From an uncultured Lachnospiraceae bacterium (GTDB lineage: Bacteria > Bacillota > Clostridia > Lachnospirales > Lachnospiraceae), in NCBI GenBank assembly GCA_910578115.1, contig CAJTPO010000013.1:1-18187 (forward strand): 18,187 nt of DNA. The letters are read 5' to 3'. The translations under genes were made by a program, and so were the position numbers. Of the stretch, positions 7,619-14,805 are shown in pieces. Below the pieces are notes generated by a model. The model was not told the DNA's origin, ran no database searches, and was given only the letters and a program-made list of their open reading frames with translations. Each line of letters starts with the position of its first letter. The first letter of the stretch is position 1.

Positions 7619-7785
7619 CTTCCGCATTCGTAAAACCCGTGCTTAAGCACTCCTGCGTCTGCTTACGCATCCGCATTTTACTCATTTGGAAGTGGGTTGC
7701 TAATCCAATTACCTGTCTGTATTACCATAAATGGTATACAGACAGATTATTGGATTGCAACCGCACAGTTGGAAATATCTGGACG
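7568..7785. mobile_element. hairpin-rich MITE-like insertion in the 3' end of adaptor 1
   Basis: The stretch is flanked by GAAAATAT at 7568-7575 and 7786-7793, a possible 8-bp target duplication. Just inside is a perfect 21-bp inverted repeat (7572-7592 with 7758-7778, core CAACTGTGCGGTTG). It encloses a 12-bp stem with CAAA loop (7588-7615, one mismatch), the palindrome GTGCTTAAGCAC, a TGCGT/ACGCA hairpin, and a long imperfect hairpin (7696-7761). Both flanking octamers start on a codon boundary of the adaptor frame. Removing 7568-7785 (218 bp, not a multiple of three) joins ...QEG to ENIPQTGDTAPAENG and on to a TAA at 7870-7872, overlapping the start of adaptor 2. This strongly suggests a late insertion into a once longer gene. 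No transposase is encoded inside. The exact outer ends are uncertain by several bases. Confidence 0.7.
7696..7761. repeat. long imperfect hairpin inside the insertion
   Basis: Arms of about 30 nt pair with a few bulges: GTTGC, AATCCAAT, CTGTCTGTAT and ACCAT on the left match ATGGT, ATACAGACAG, ATTGGATT and GCAAC on the right. The apical loop is only AA to TAAA near 7728-7731. The stem directly precedes adaptor 2, whose ribosome binding site is 70 bp further on, so it could affect mRNA stability or coupling of the two genes. Confidence 0.65.
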
Positions 7786-7846
7786 GAAAATATACCGCAG
7801 ACAGGGGATACTGCGCCGGCGGAAAACGGAAGAAAGGAAGGCGGCA

Positions 7847-9562
7847 ATGAAAGAAAAATGGAGAAAAGATAAAAAATTCCGCAGGAACTGTATTCTTGCC
7901 GGCCTGGCTCTTGTTATTCTGCTGGGAGCCTGCGTGTATACATTGTTCATTCAACCAAACAGGAGTACCGAAACCTATGTTTATAAGGAAGAGACGGTTG
8001 CCAGAGGGAATCTGATTCTCGGAATCATGGAAAGCGGCAGTTTGTCATTAGGGGAAAGTGCCGTCATGTATGAGCTGGATTTAGAACTGGATGATGAAGA
8101 GAGCGAGGAAAACGGGGACGAAGAAAGCGAGGATGAAGATGAGGGTGAGAATACCTCAAAATATCTTGAAATTGAAGAGGTGTATGCCGTCAGCGGACAG
8201 CGTATTCTGAAAGGGGATGTGCTTTTTAAACTGGAGGAAGACAGTGTGAATGCGGTGGAAAGAAAATTGGAGTCGGCCCTTACCGAGGCAAAGATTACGC
8301 TGTCAAATGCCCAGACGGAATATAAGATTTCCATGCTGAGCGCTAAGAGCGCCTATGACAGCAGCGTAAAGGAGGGAAGCCGCGCCGCAGCGGATTATCA
8401 GGCGGCGATTACCGCAGGCGGGGAGAAGATAAAGGGCCTGGAAGGGGAAATCAGTGTGTTGGAACTGGAAATTGCCATGGCGCAGGAAAAGCTCACGGAT
8501 GAAGAACTGCTGGACTCCTATGAGGAAGCAAAGACAGCCTATACCAGTTCGAAAAATAAATATGAAGAGACGGATTTACATAATCCAGCGGCCTATACCA
8601 GTAATTTTTCGGATTACCAGCAGGCGAAAAGCCAGTTGGAAACCCTGGAAGAGGAACTGCAGGGATACAGGGACACTATTACGGATAATCAGGAGGAAAT
8701 CGAAAAAAAGCGGAAGGAAATAGAAGAAGTGGAGGCGTCGCAGGCACTGGATTACCAGAAAGCGGAAAATGAATATCAATCCGCGTCCCTGTCAGGGGAA
8801 CTGGCCGAGGAGATTTACGATTACTCCGTAGACTCCCTGTCGGATGCAGTGATTAAAGCGCAGAATGAGCTGGATGAGATTCAGATGAAAATGGATGCGT
8901 TTCGGGAATTTGTAGGAGCGGATAATCGGATTTATGCACCGGAGGATGGCCTGGTCACGGGCGTTTTCAATGAGGCGGGAGATAAGCTGACGGATATAGG
9001 GTCTATGCTTACTTATGCAAAAGAGAATGAATATACGGTGAATATTGATGTGTCGGAGGAGGATGTTGCGGCAATTTCCGTGGGAGAGCATGTGGAACTT
9101 TCCTTCGGCGCTTATCCGGAGCAGACATGGGAAGGGGTGATCACCAGTATTACCACCACATCTACATCGGAATATGCGTCTACGATAAGTTATCCGGTGA
9201 CGATTCTGGTGCAGGGAGACACAACATTGCTGTATGGAGGAATGGCTGCCGACGTTACTTTTGTAACAGATTCGGTGGAAGATGTACTTTATGTCTCGAA
9301 AAAAGCGGTATTTGAGGAAGACGGACTAAGCTATGTGTATAAAAAGGGTGCCGGAGGAAAAGGGGCAGAATCCCGGGTAAAAACTCAGGTAGAAACAGGA
9401 TTTTCCGATATGGCTTCCATTGAAATCATAAGCGGGCTGGAAGAGGGCGATGTCGTATATATTGAAAGTGTCATGAACATAAAGCCGGAAAAGACGAATA
9501 AAAAAGAAGAGCAGGAGCCAGATTACGGAACAAATAAAAATCTGTTTGAAAGGATGAAATAG
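7847..9562 (+). CDS. membrane-fusion (HlyD/MacA-type) adaptor 2 with an acidic loop
   Basis: The 571-residue protein begins with a basic N-terminus and one transmembrane segment (about 15-35). Then comes a strand (VARGNLILGIMESGSLSLG) shared with adaptor 3, a highly acidic loop (DDEESEENGDEESEDEDEG, about 85-105), a lipoyl half-motif (EEVYAVSGQRILKGDVLFKL), a long coiled coil (about 145-375), the second lipoyl half (APEDGLVTGVFNEAGDKL), a beta-barrel and a complete membrane-proximal domain (YVSKKAVFEEDGLSYVYKKG). It belongs to the efflux periplasmic adaptor family and should bridge the transporter and the outside of the cell. The ATG at 7847 is preceded by AAAGGAAGG at 5 nt and by the insertion element; an in-frame start at 7697 would lie inside that element and is unlikely. 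The gene ends with TAG exactly next to the ATG of adaptor 3. The acidic loop has no counterpart in adaptor 1. Confidence 0.88.
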   Translation: MKEKWRKDKKFRRNCILAGLALVILLGACVYTLFIQPNRSTETYVYKEETVARGNLILGIMESGSLSLGESAVMYELDLELDDEESEENGDEESEDEDEGENTSKYLEIEEVYAVSGQRILKGDVLFKLEEDSVNAVERKLESALTEAKITLSNAQTEYKISMLSAKSAYDSSVKEGSRAAADYQAAITAGGEKIKGLEGEISVLELEIAMAQEKLTDEELLDSYEEAKTAYTSSKNKYEETDLHNPAAYTSNFSDYQQAKSQLETLEEELQGYRDTITDNQEEIEKKRKEIEEVEASQALDYQKAENEYQSASLSGELAEEIYDYSVDSLSDAVIKAQNELDEIQMKMDAFREFVGADNRIYAPEDGLVTGVFNEAGDKLTDIGSMLTYAKENEYTVNIDVSEEDVAAISVGEHVELSFGAYPEQTWEGVITSITTTSTSEYASTISYPVTILVQGDTTLLYGGMAADVTFVTDSVEDVLYVSKKAVFEEDGLSYVYKKGAGGKGAESRVKTQVETGFSDMASIEIISGLEEGDVVYIESVMNIKPEKTNKKEEQEPDYGTNKNLFERMK

Positions 9563-11200
9563 ATGAAGCATATAGAATTCAAAAATCGAACAGGACAGAT
9601 GATCATCCTGCTCCTGCTTTCCATCATAATTGGAGCGGCCATTATCATCATGATCGTACTTTCCAGGGAAGATAAAACGCTTTACAGAGAATCTCAGGTG
9701 ATAAGAGGGAATCTGGCAAGAGGGGTTACAGAAAGCGGGAGTGTGGATGTGGGCACTGCCACACAGGACTTTGATCTGGACATCAGTGAGTTTACCGGCA
9801 GTGGGAGTTTTACTTTTGGCATGGAGAGACAGGGCGGCGACATGGTGATGGGCATGATGCCGGGAGTGTCAGATTCCGGGAGCACGTCAGACAGACAGTT
9901 GGAAATTGAGCAGGTATATGTGGAAGCGGGACAGGAGATAGAAGCCGGAACGCCAATCTTAAAGCTGACGCAGGAAAGCGTGGAAGGCATCCGTACCAAG
10001 CTTAACCAGGACGTCACGGATGCGGAGCTTGTCTACCAGCAGGCGCTGACTTCACAGAAGCAGGCGGAAGCGGATGCAGAGGGGGAATACAGGCTTAATT
10101 CCCTGTATGCAGACTATTCTCAGGCAGAATATGACGAAACGGTTCTGGCTCTTACGGAGGCAGTGGAAGCGGCAGAGGAAACACTTGTGGAGATGCAGGC
10201 GGAACTGGCAGACGCGCAGGCGGAGCTTGCAGAGAAGGAGGAACTTCTTGCGGAGGAAAAAAAGGTGCTGGAAAATGCCCTTTTCACGGCGGAAGGAACG
10301 GATAAAGAAAATGCACTTTACTGGTGGATTATTGCGCAGCAGACTGTCGATGAAGCACGGGAGCTGGTAGATACTCTGGAGGATGAAATTGCACAGCTTA
10401 GGGTGGATATTGCGGATTATGGCGAGAAAATAACAGAAAATGAAACAGCGCTTGCTTTGGCACGGAAGGAATTGGAAAGCGGAGAGATTACCGCCAGAGG
10501 AGAACTGGACAAGAGAAAATATAATGCAGAAAACGCGCAGGAGATCTATGATGTTGCGATAGAGCAAAGCGCTTTTGAAGCGGAAACCGCGAAAGAAGAT
10601 TATGAGCAGGCGGCACGGAAACTGGAGGAATTTGATACTGTCATTAAGGAGCAGGTTATTTCGGCAGATACCTCCGGCGTGATTACGGAGGTTTATGCGG
10701 CGGCGGGAGATTACCTGACCGGCAATATGGAGCTGATCAGCCTGAATAATTACGATGAAGTGACAATTACGGTATCGGTAGAAGAAGATGATCTGGAGGC
10801 GGCAGCGCCTGGAAATACAGTGAACGTGACACTGGCAGCCTTTGAGGATGAGGTATTTACCGGAACGGTAACCGAAACAGGGGACGCGGAAATAAACAGC
10901 AATACCAACAAGACTATGTATTCGGTAACGGTAACCGTGCAAAATACCGGCAGGGTTTTATATCAGGATATGACGGCGGAAGTAACTTTTGTTACGGATG
11001 AGGTATCCGAGGTGCTTTATATTCCGGTCAGGGCGGTAATACAGGAGAATGGGGAAGACTATGTCAAAGTAAGGGAAGAAGACGGGAAGATCGTCAGAAA
11101 AGAGGTAAGTACCGGTTTTACGGACGGCATTAATATAGAAATAAAGGAAGGGCTTTCCGAAGGAGAAACCGTACTGACAGAGACAAAGGTATCATCATAA
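9563..11200 (+). CDS. membrane-fusion (HlyD/MacA-type) adaptor 3 with a Met-rich loop
   Basis: The 545-residue protein is a paralogue of adaptor 2. It has one transmembrane segment (about 14-34), the shared strand VIRGNLARGVTESGSVDVG, then a Gly/Met-rich loop (MERQGGDMVMGMMPG) where adaptor 2 has its acidic loop. A lipoyl half-motif follows (EQVYVEAGQEIEAGTPILKL), a coiled coil (about 145-360), the second lipoyl half (ADTSGVITEVYAAAGDYLTG), a beta-barrel and the membrane-proximal domain ending in GLSEGETVLTETKVSS. The ATG directly follows the TAG of adaptor 2, so expression is probably coupled. It lies 23 bp before the permease start. Nothing suggests damage. Three different adaptors for one ABC transporter is unusual; they may form a mixed ring, or two may be dispensable duplicates. 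Confidence 0.88.
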   Translation: MKHIEFKNRTGQMIILLLLSIIIGAAIIIMIVLSREDKTLYRESQVIRGNLARGVTESGSVDVGTATQDFDLDISEFTGSGSFTFGMERQGGDMVMGMMPGVSDSGSTSDRQLEIEQVYVEAGQEIEAGTPILKLTQESVEGIRTKLNQDVTDAELVYQQALTSQKQAEADAEGEYRLNSLYADYSQAEYDETVLALTEAVEAAEETLVEMQAELADAQAELAEKEELLAEEKKVLENALFTAEGTDKENALYWWIIAQQTVDEARELVDTLEDEIAQLRVDIADYGEKITENETALALARKELESGEITARGELDKRKYNAENAQEIYDVAIEQSAFEAETAKEDYEQAARKLEEFDTVIKEQVISADTSGVITEVYAAAGDYLTGNMELISLNNYDEVTITVSVEEDDLEAAAPGNTVNVTLAAFEDEVFTGTVTETGDAEINSNTNKTMYSVTVTVQNTGRVLYQDMTAEVTFVTDEVSEVLYIPVRAVIQENGEDYVKVREEDGKIVRKEVSTGFTDGINIEIKEGLSEGETVLTETKVSS

Positions 11201-11223
11201 AGTGCTTCGGAATGGAGGAAAAT

Positions 11224-12573
11224 ATGAGATTATCTGAAATAGGCCGTCTGGTGTGGCTGAATCTTGTACAAAATAAGTTTAAGGTGTTTCTTACCTCAAC
11301 CGGTATCATCGTGGGTTCCGCAACGATCATGCTCGTCATTGCCATTGGGACAGGGGGAAAGCTGGAGGTTGCGGAGCAGTTTAAAAATCTGAATGCCGGT
11401 TCCATTGACATTTCCTATGAGTATAACGGAAGAAGTTTCATGGGAAGGGTGCCGGGAAGCGAAATGCAGGGAAATATGCAAAGCGGCATGTCCAAAGGAG
11501 GAATGCAAGGCGGCAGAGCCGGCGGCGGTATGCCTGGCAGAGATATGGGCGGCGGTTTTGCTCCCTTTGGCGGTATGGAGAACCAGATGAATACCACCCA
11601 AATTACCTTATCCCAGGAAGATGTAGATTACCTTAAGGAAAACATTTCGGGAATAGCAAGTGCCACGATCTCTTATACCACGAAGCAGGAGACGGAAGGC
11701 GGAAGCATGGAGGAGAGCGCTTCCTATACGATTGCAGGTGTCAAGGAAAATTATGCGGATATCAGCAATCTGGAAATGGCCATCGGCACATTCCTCACGC
11801 AGGACAATGATATTTACAAGGAGAGGACCTGCGTCCTCGGCTACAGTGCGGCAAAGGAAATGTTTGACAGTGTCCTGGAGGCTTATGACTCGTCTGTTTA
11901 TATCGACAACCGCTCTTATGTGGTGAGCGGTGTACTTATGGAAATGGGAACAGTGGCATCCGGCATCAGCCCGGATGAGGCGGTCTTTATTCCTTATGAA
12001 ACAGGCATTAAGTATCTTACCGGTAAGGAGGTAAACCCTGTTATTACCGTGGTGGCGGAGGATGTAAATGATGTGGACAGTGTTATGGAGCAGACTGCGG
12101 CTGTACTGGCTGAAACTTATGGGGAAAATGTAGAATTTACCATTTCCGATGCGGGAAGTAAAATGGAGGCGGCTTCAAAATCCAATGAAACGCTGACCCT
12201 TCTTCTGCTGGCTATGGCAGCCATTGTATTTATTGTAGGGGGAATCGGAATCATGAATGTATTGTTTGTTTCTGTAAAGGAACGTACCAATGAAATCGGT
12301 ATTCTGAAAGCGATCGGGTGTGAGCAGAAGGATATTCTCACAGAATTTCTGCTGGAAGCCAGCTGCATCAGTTTTGTGGGAGCAGTTTTGGGAGTGCTTC
12401 TATCTCTGGGCATCACACCGATCATAGAAGGATTTTCCGTGCGGGTAGAGCTTTCTTTGGGCGGTGGTGTCTTATCCTTACTGTTTGGCGTGCTGACAGG
12501 AACTGTTTTCGGGTTTTATCCGGCGTATAAGGCATCACGTCTCATTCCGGTAGCAGCGCTTAACCATGAGTGA
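11224..12573 (+). CDS. MacB/FtsX-type ABC transporter permease
   Basis: The 449-residue protein has the MacB layout: an N-terminal transmembrane helix (about 18-40, TSTGIIVGSATIMLVIAIG), a large extracellular MacB core domain (about 50-310), and three C-terminal transmembrane helices (about 320-345, 375-400, 410-435). The FtsX hallmark ERTNEIGILKAIGCEQKDI lies between helices 2 and 3. The extracellular domain starts with a Gly/Met-rich insert (about 66-118, with GNMQSGMSKGGMQGG). Permeases of this type do not pass substrate through the membrane: ATP hydrolysis inside drives conformational changes outside, in concert with the adaptor. I use the ATG at 11224, with GGAGG at 11214-11218, over the ATG at 11212, which is part of that ribosome binding site. 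The leader is similar to that of the ATPase gene. It lacks a fused ATPase domain; the separate ATPase follows after a repeat-rich gap. Confidence 0.92.
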   Translation: MRLSEIGRLVWLNLVQNKFKVFLTSTGIIVGSATIMLVIAIGTGGKLEVAEQFKNLNAGSIDISYEYNGRSFMGRVPGSEMQGNMQSGMSKGGMQGGRAGGGMPGRDMGGGFAPFGGMENQMNTTQITLSQEDVDYLKENISGIASATISYTTKQETEGGSMEESASYTIAGVKENYADISNLEMAIGTFLTQDNDIYKERTCVLGYSAAKEMFDSVLEAYDSSVYIDNRSYVVSGVLMEMGTVASGISPDEAVFIPYETGIKYLTGKEVNPVITVVAEDVNDVDSVMEQTAAVLAETYGENVEFTISDAGSKMEAASKSNETLTLLLLAMAAIVFIVGGIGIMNVLFVSVKERTNEIGILKAIGCEQKDILTEFLLEASCISFVGAVLGVLLSLGITPIIEGFSVRVELSLGGGVLSLLFGVLTGTVFGFYPAYKASRLIPVAALNHE

Positions 12574-12590
12574 TGAGAGGCAGGGGCGAA

Positions 12591-12751
12591 GTAAAACGCT
12601 TCGGAATAGAGGTAAGGTTGAATAAATTCTCTGATGAGCAATTTATTCAACCAAGAATTTGTGCAGAAGCGTCACAAATTCTATTGATCGCAGAGCAGAA
12701 TTTGAAATTCTGCTCGCATCCTCAGCGTAAAACGCTTCGGAATAGAGGTAA
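12591..12751. repeat. 25-bp direct repeats flanking three tandem stem-loops
   Basis: A perfect 25-bp sequence (starting GTAAAACGCTTCGGAATAG) occurs at 12591-12615 and again at 12727-12751. The 111 bp between them hold three near-contiguous hairpins. Stem 1 is a perfect 13-bp GGTTGAATAAATT/AATTTATTCAACC (12616-12652, 11-nt loop). Stem 2 is a perfect 10-bp AGAATTTGTG/CACAAATTCT (12654-12682). Stem 3 is a 23-bp palindrome (12693-12715). The second direct repeat carries the ribosome binding site of the ATPase gene (AGAGG), so the site seems to have been duplicated when the element arrived. Stem 1 starts like the first stem of the insertion at 7568. Possible roles are a small mobile element, an mRNA-processing or stability element, or an attenuator between permease and ATPase. 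Confidence 0.75.
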
Positions 12752-12753
12752 AA

Positions 12754-13428
12754 ATGAGTGAAAGCAGAATTATAGATATGAAACGGATCAATAAAGGGTA
12801 TATGCTTGGGACGGAAAAGGTTCCGGTGCTTAAGAACGTGGATTTTCGAGTGGAGAAAGGGGAATTTGTGGCGATTCTGGGGCCGTCAGGTTCCGGCAAG
12901 ACTACCCTGATGAATATTATCGGATGCATGGATGTGGCGGATTCGGGAGAATATTATCTGGATGGGCAGCCAATACACAGCATGACGGAAAAACAGATGG
13001 GAATGGTACGTAATAAAGAAATCGGATTTATTTTTCAGAATTATCAGCTGATTCCGACTTATGATATTCTGCAGAATATTATCATGCCCCTGGTAGTCCG
13101 CGGTATGACAACGAAGGAGGCAGAAGAAAAATGTCTGCCAGTCATTGAAATGCTGGGGATCGGGCACAGACTTGGGCATAAACCTTCGGAACTTTCAGGC
13201 GGACAGAAGCAGAGGGTGTCTATTGCCAGGGCGCTTGTGGGAGAACCGGCGCTGCTCCTTGCGGATGAACCTACCGGGGCATTGGATTCTGCCAGCGGTA
13301 AGGACGTGCTGGCTCTCTTTGGGCAGCTTCATGAGCTTGGGAATACCATTGTTATGATCACCCATGATTTAAACGTTGCAAAGGCGGCGGGAAGGATTGT
13401 ACATATAATTGACGGATGTCTTACGTAA
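12754..13428 (+). CDS. ABC transporter ATP-binding protein (MacB/LolD-like)
   Basis: The 224-residue protein is a complete nucleotide-binding domain. It has Walker A GPSGSGKTT (43-51), Q-loop Q95 in FIFQNYQL, the signature LSGGQKQR (147-154), Walker B LLLADEP with D171 and E172, the D-loop at GALD (175-178), and the switch histidine H204 (MITHD). It is of the class that pairs with FtsX/MacB permeases (LolD/MacB type), and powers the exporter from the cytoplasm. ATG 12754 is preceded by AGAGG, which belongs to the second 25-bp direct repeat. It is the last gene of the exporter operon. No clear terminator follows; decayed genes on the opposite strand begin within 150 bp. Confidence 0.95.
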   Translation: MSESRIIDMKRINKGYMLGTEKVPVLKNVDFRVEKGEFVAILGPSGSGKTTLMNIIGCMDVADSGEYYLDGQPIHSMTEKQMGMVRNKEIGFIFQNYQLIPTYDILQNIIMPLVVRGMTTKEAEEKCLPVIEMLGIGHRLGHKPSELSGGQKQRVSIARALVGEPALLLADEPTGALDSASGKDVLALFGQLHELGNTIVMITHDLNVAKAAGRIVHIIDGCLT

Positions 13429-13571
13429 AAAGGCAGGCGGATTGATATGTTCAGGCCAAAAGCAGAGAGGTGTCAGATGGCAGGGAGGGACTCGGCATAT
13501 GGAAAGAAGAGAAGTACCGCAGTCTCCAGGGCAGCTATACGGTAATCTTAAATACCTGCCGGATTTTCAGT
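13429..13571 (+). pseudogene. gap with a short possible remnant of a predicted AAA-ATPase gene
   Basis: Between the exporter and the thioredoxin remnant, plus-strand codons at about 13470-13550 read a peptide with GIWKEEKYRSLQGSYTVI. This resembles a stretch of the clostridial 'predicted AAA-ATPase/DUF1703' proteins (a loop before a beta strand with QG.YPVI). The frame has no plausible start and runs into opposite-strand sequence, so it would be an orphan fragment. The match is from memory of the family pattern only and is weak. Confidence 0.25.
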
Positions 13572-13689
13572 TTAGGTGTTCGTTCGTATCTTTTGAATGA
13601 TAGCTTTTGCCTCATCCTTTTTGGGAACCTTTCCGTAAGACACCAATTTCCCGTCCATTACCAACTTTCTTTTTGCTAAACAGTCGCAT
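13572..13689 (-). pseudogene. small thioredoxin-like protein, internal deletion
   Basis: A good ribosome binding site (AGGAGGA, complement of 13697-13703) is followed by ATG and MRLFSKKK, the usual N-terminus of small thioredoxin-like proteins encoded beside ArsP-type permeases. After that the frame shifts: a second frame gives VMDGKLVSYGKVPKKDEAK and ends IIQKIRTNT, which is the family's C-terminal strand and helix. The middle of the protein, including the redox Cys-x-x-Cys, is missing, so the gene is dead. It follows the permease remnant by 19 bp, as in intact permease-thioredoxin operons. Confidence 0.65.
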
Positions 13690-13708
13690 GATTGATTCCT
13701 CCTAAAAA

Positions 13709-14212
13709 TTATATCAGCAAAAACTGGAGCGCATTGAACAGATAGCCTACAAGGATAATGCCAATGGTACAAATACCGATGAACAGGACCAGCAGCTTCG
13801 GTTTCACGGACTTACGAAGCATGATCAAAGACGGCAGGCTCAGCGTTGTGACAGCCATCATAAAGGATAAGCGCCAATTCCTACACCAACTAAAATGTAT
13901 GGAAATACTTTTTTGAATGTAGAGTTGGCTTGCTCCCTGGCATACTGTATCCGTTCCCGTTTCGTCAATGTAGGAGATTCAATATCTACGCTGCCGGCAG
14001 TGCGGATAAATTCTTCCACATATGGCTCCATGTGCAGTTGCTCGATCAAAGTGCCGCCAGCCACGGCGATCACCAAGCCTACAACTACATAAATGATAGC
14101 AACTTTTGCCCCGAAGATGCTCATTAAAAGTATGAGACTTCCTAAATCCACCACAGGAGACGAAATCAGAAAAGAGAACGTAACTCCCAGAGGCAACCCA
14201 GCACTAATGCGG
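13709..14212 (-). pseudogene. ArsP/UPF0718-type permease, truncated and internally deleted
   Basis: Reading leftward, the segment SAGLPLGVTFSFLISSPVVD through AGGTLIEQLHMEPYVEEFI and FKKVFPYILVGVGIGA matches the middle of an UPF0718/ArsP permease, a polytopic protein linked in some members to export of arsenicals. The frame then breaks: after GVGIGA the sequence jumps to MMAVTTLSLPSLIMLRKSV in another frame and runs to the true C-terminus (GYLFNALQFLLI, TAA at 13711-13709). About 60 residues, with transmembrane helices, are missing at this junction, and the N-terminal part is replaced by the nitroreductase tail. Thus at least two deletions have occurred. It was probably in an operon with the thioredoxin remnant. 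Confidence 0.7.
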
Positions 14213-14698
14213 TTCCCACTCAAAGTTTTTCTTGACGTCGCCAACTTCAAAGTGGTATTTCCCGATGCCGAGATCAATGTCAGAAAAATGTCCGCCACCG
14301 GCAGAAATAGATACTTTATTTCCAGAGCCTTTAACAAGATACGGCTGCTTGTTTAATGCAGTGGGGGGGGGAGTAAAGCAATGCATTTACGCCATCAGTA
14401 AACCATTGAGGTGCATACCCTTTATATTCACAGATTTCTGTTGCGGTTTTGGATTTATGGGGACTACCTTGTGTCTGACCGTAACCAACCGCAATTACAC
14501 TATTTACACTCACCTTCTTATTGCTGAGATTTTTCAATGCACCCTTGGCATTAAGCATACCTCCAATCCACCATGTATTGAGCCCCAGTGTTTGGGCATA
14601 GAGGATTAAATCCGCGCCATTTATCAGTCTATCCTATCATGCCGGTTTGCTGTTGGTAAGATTGTAGGCAGATGCGACAATCGGGATAGAGCTTACAT
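14204..14698 (-). pseudogene. TM1586-type nitroreductase, frameshifted
   Basis: Reading leftward, pieces of a nitroreductase appear in different frames: SSIPIVASAYNLTNSKP near 14690-14640, then ADLILYAQTLGLNTWWIGG, then KGALKNLSNKKVSVNSVIAV and HKSKTATEICEYKGYAPQWF (to about 14395), and finally TALNKQPYLVKGSGNKVSIS with SDIDLGIGKYHFEVG, ending at 14204. The pattern is that of the putative TM nitroreductase family (FMN-dependent reductases). One break lies in a run of nine G (14363-14371, nine C on the coding strand); eight would restore the frame through SPPTALNKQ. Another is near 14640. Its last codons run straight into the permease remnant, indicating a deletion that fused two genes. It is not functional as written. 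Confidence 0.6.
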
Positions 14699-14805
14699 TT
14701 TTCGTTTTCGTGTTTCTTTTGTATGCTGCTCCAACGCGGCATGGATGTTGATATTGACAGTATCCGGTTTTTCTTTTTTCCTCCAGCAGCGTTTTAATAT
14801 TTTAA
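14699..14805. other. degenerate gap
   Basis: The minus strand of this stretch reads KPDTVNINIHAALEQHTKET in one frame, ending at a TAA just before the nitroreductase remnant. It looks like the end of a former coding region, but I do not recognise it. Confidence 0.25.

Noticed and set aside
7697..7846. N-terminal extension of adaptor 2
   Set aside because: These codons lie mostly in the inserted hairpin element, and a strong ribosome binding site precedes the ATG at 7847.
10052..10942. 296-codon minus-strand open frame opposite adaptor 3
   Set aside because: It is antisense to a well-supported coiled-coil gene, is rich in Cys, Arg and Phe, and resembles no domain; codon bias of the sense gene explains it.
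12570..12761. 63-codon plus-strand frame between permease and ATPase
   Set aside because: It runs through the three stem-loops and both direct repeats, so its sequence is dictated by the repeats.
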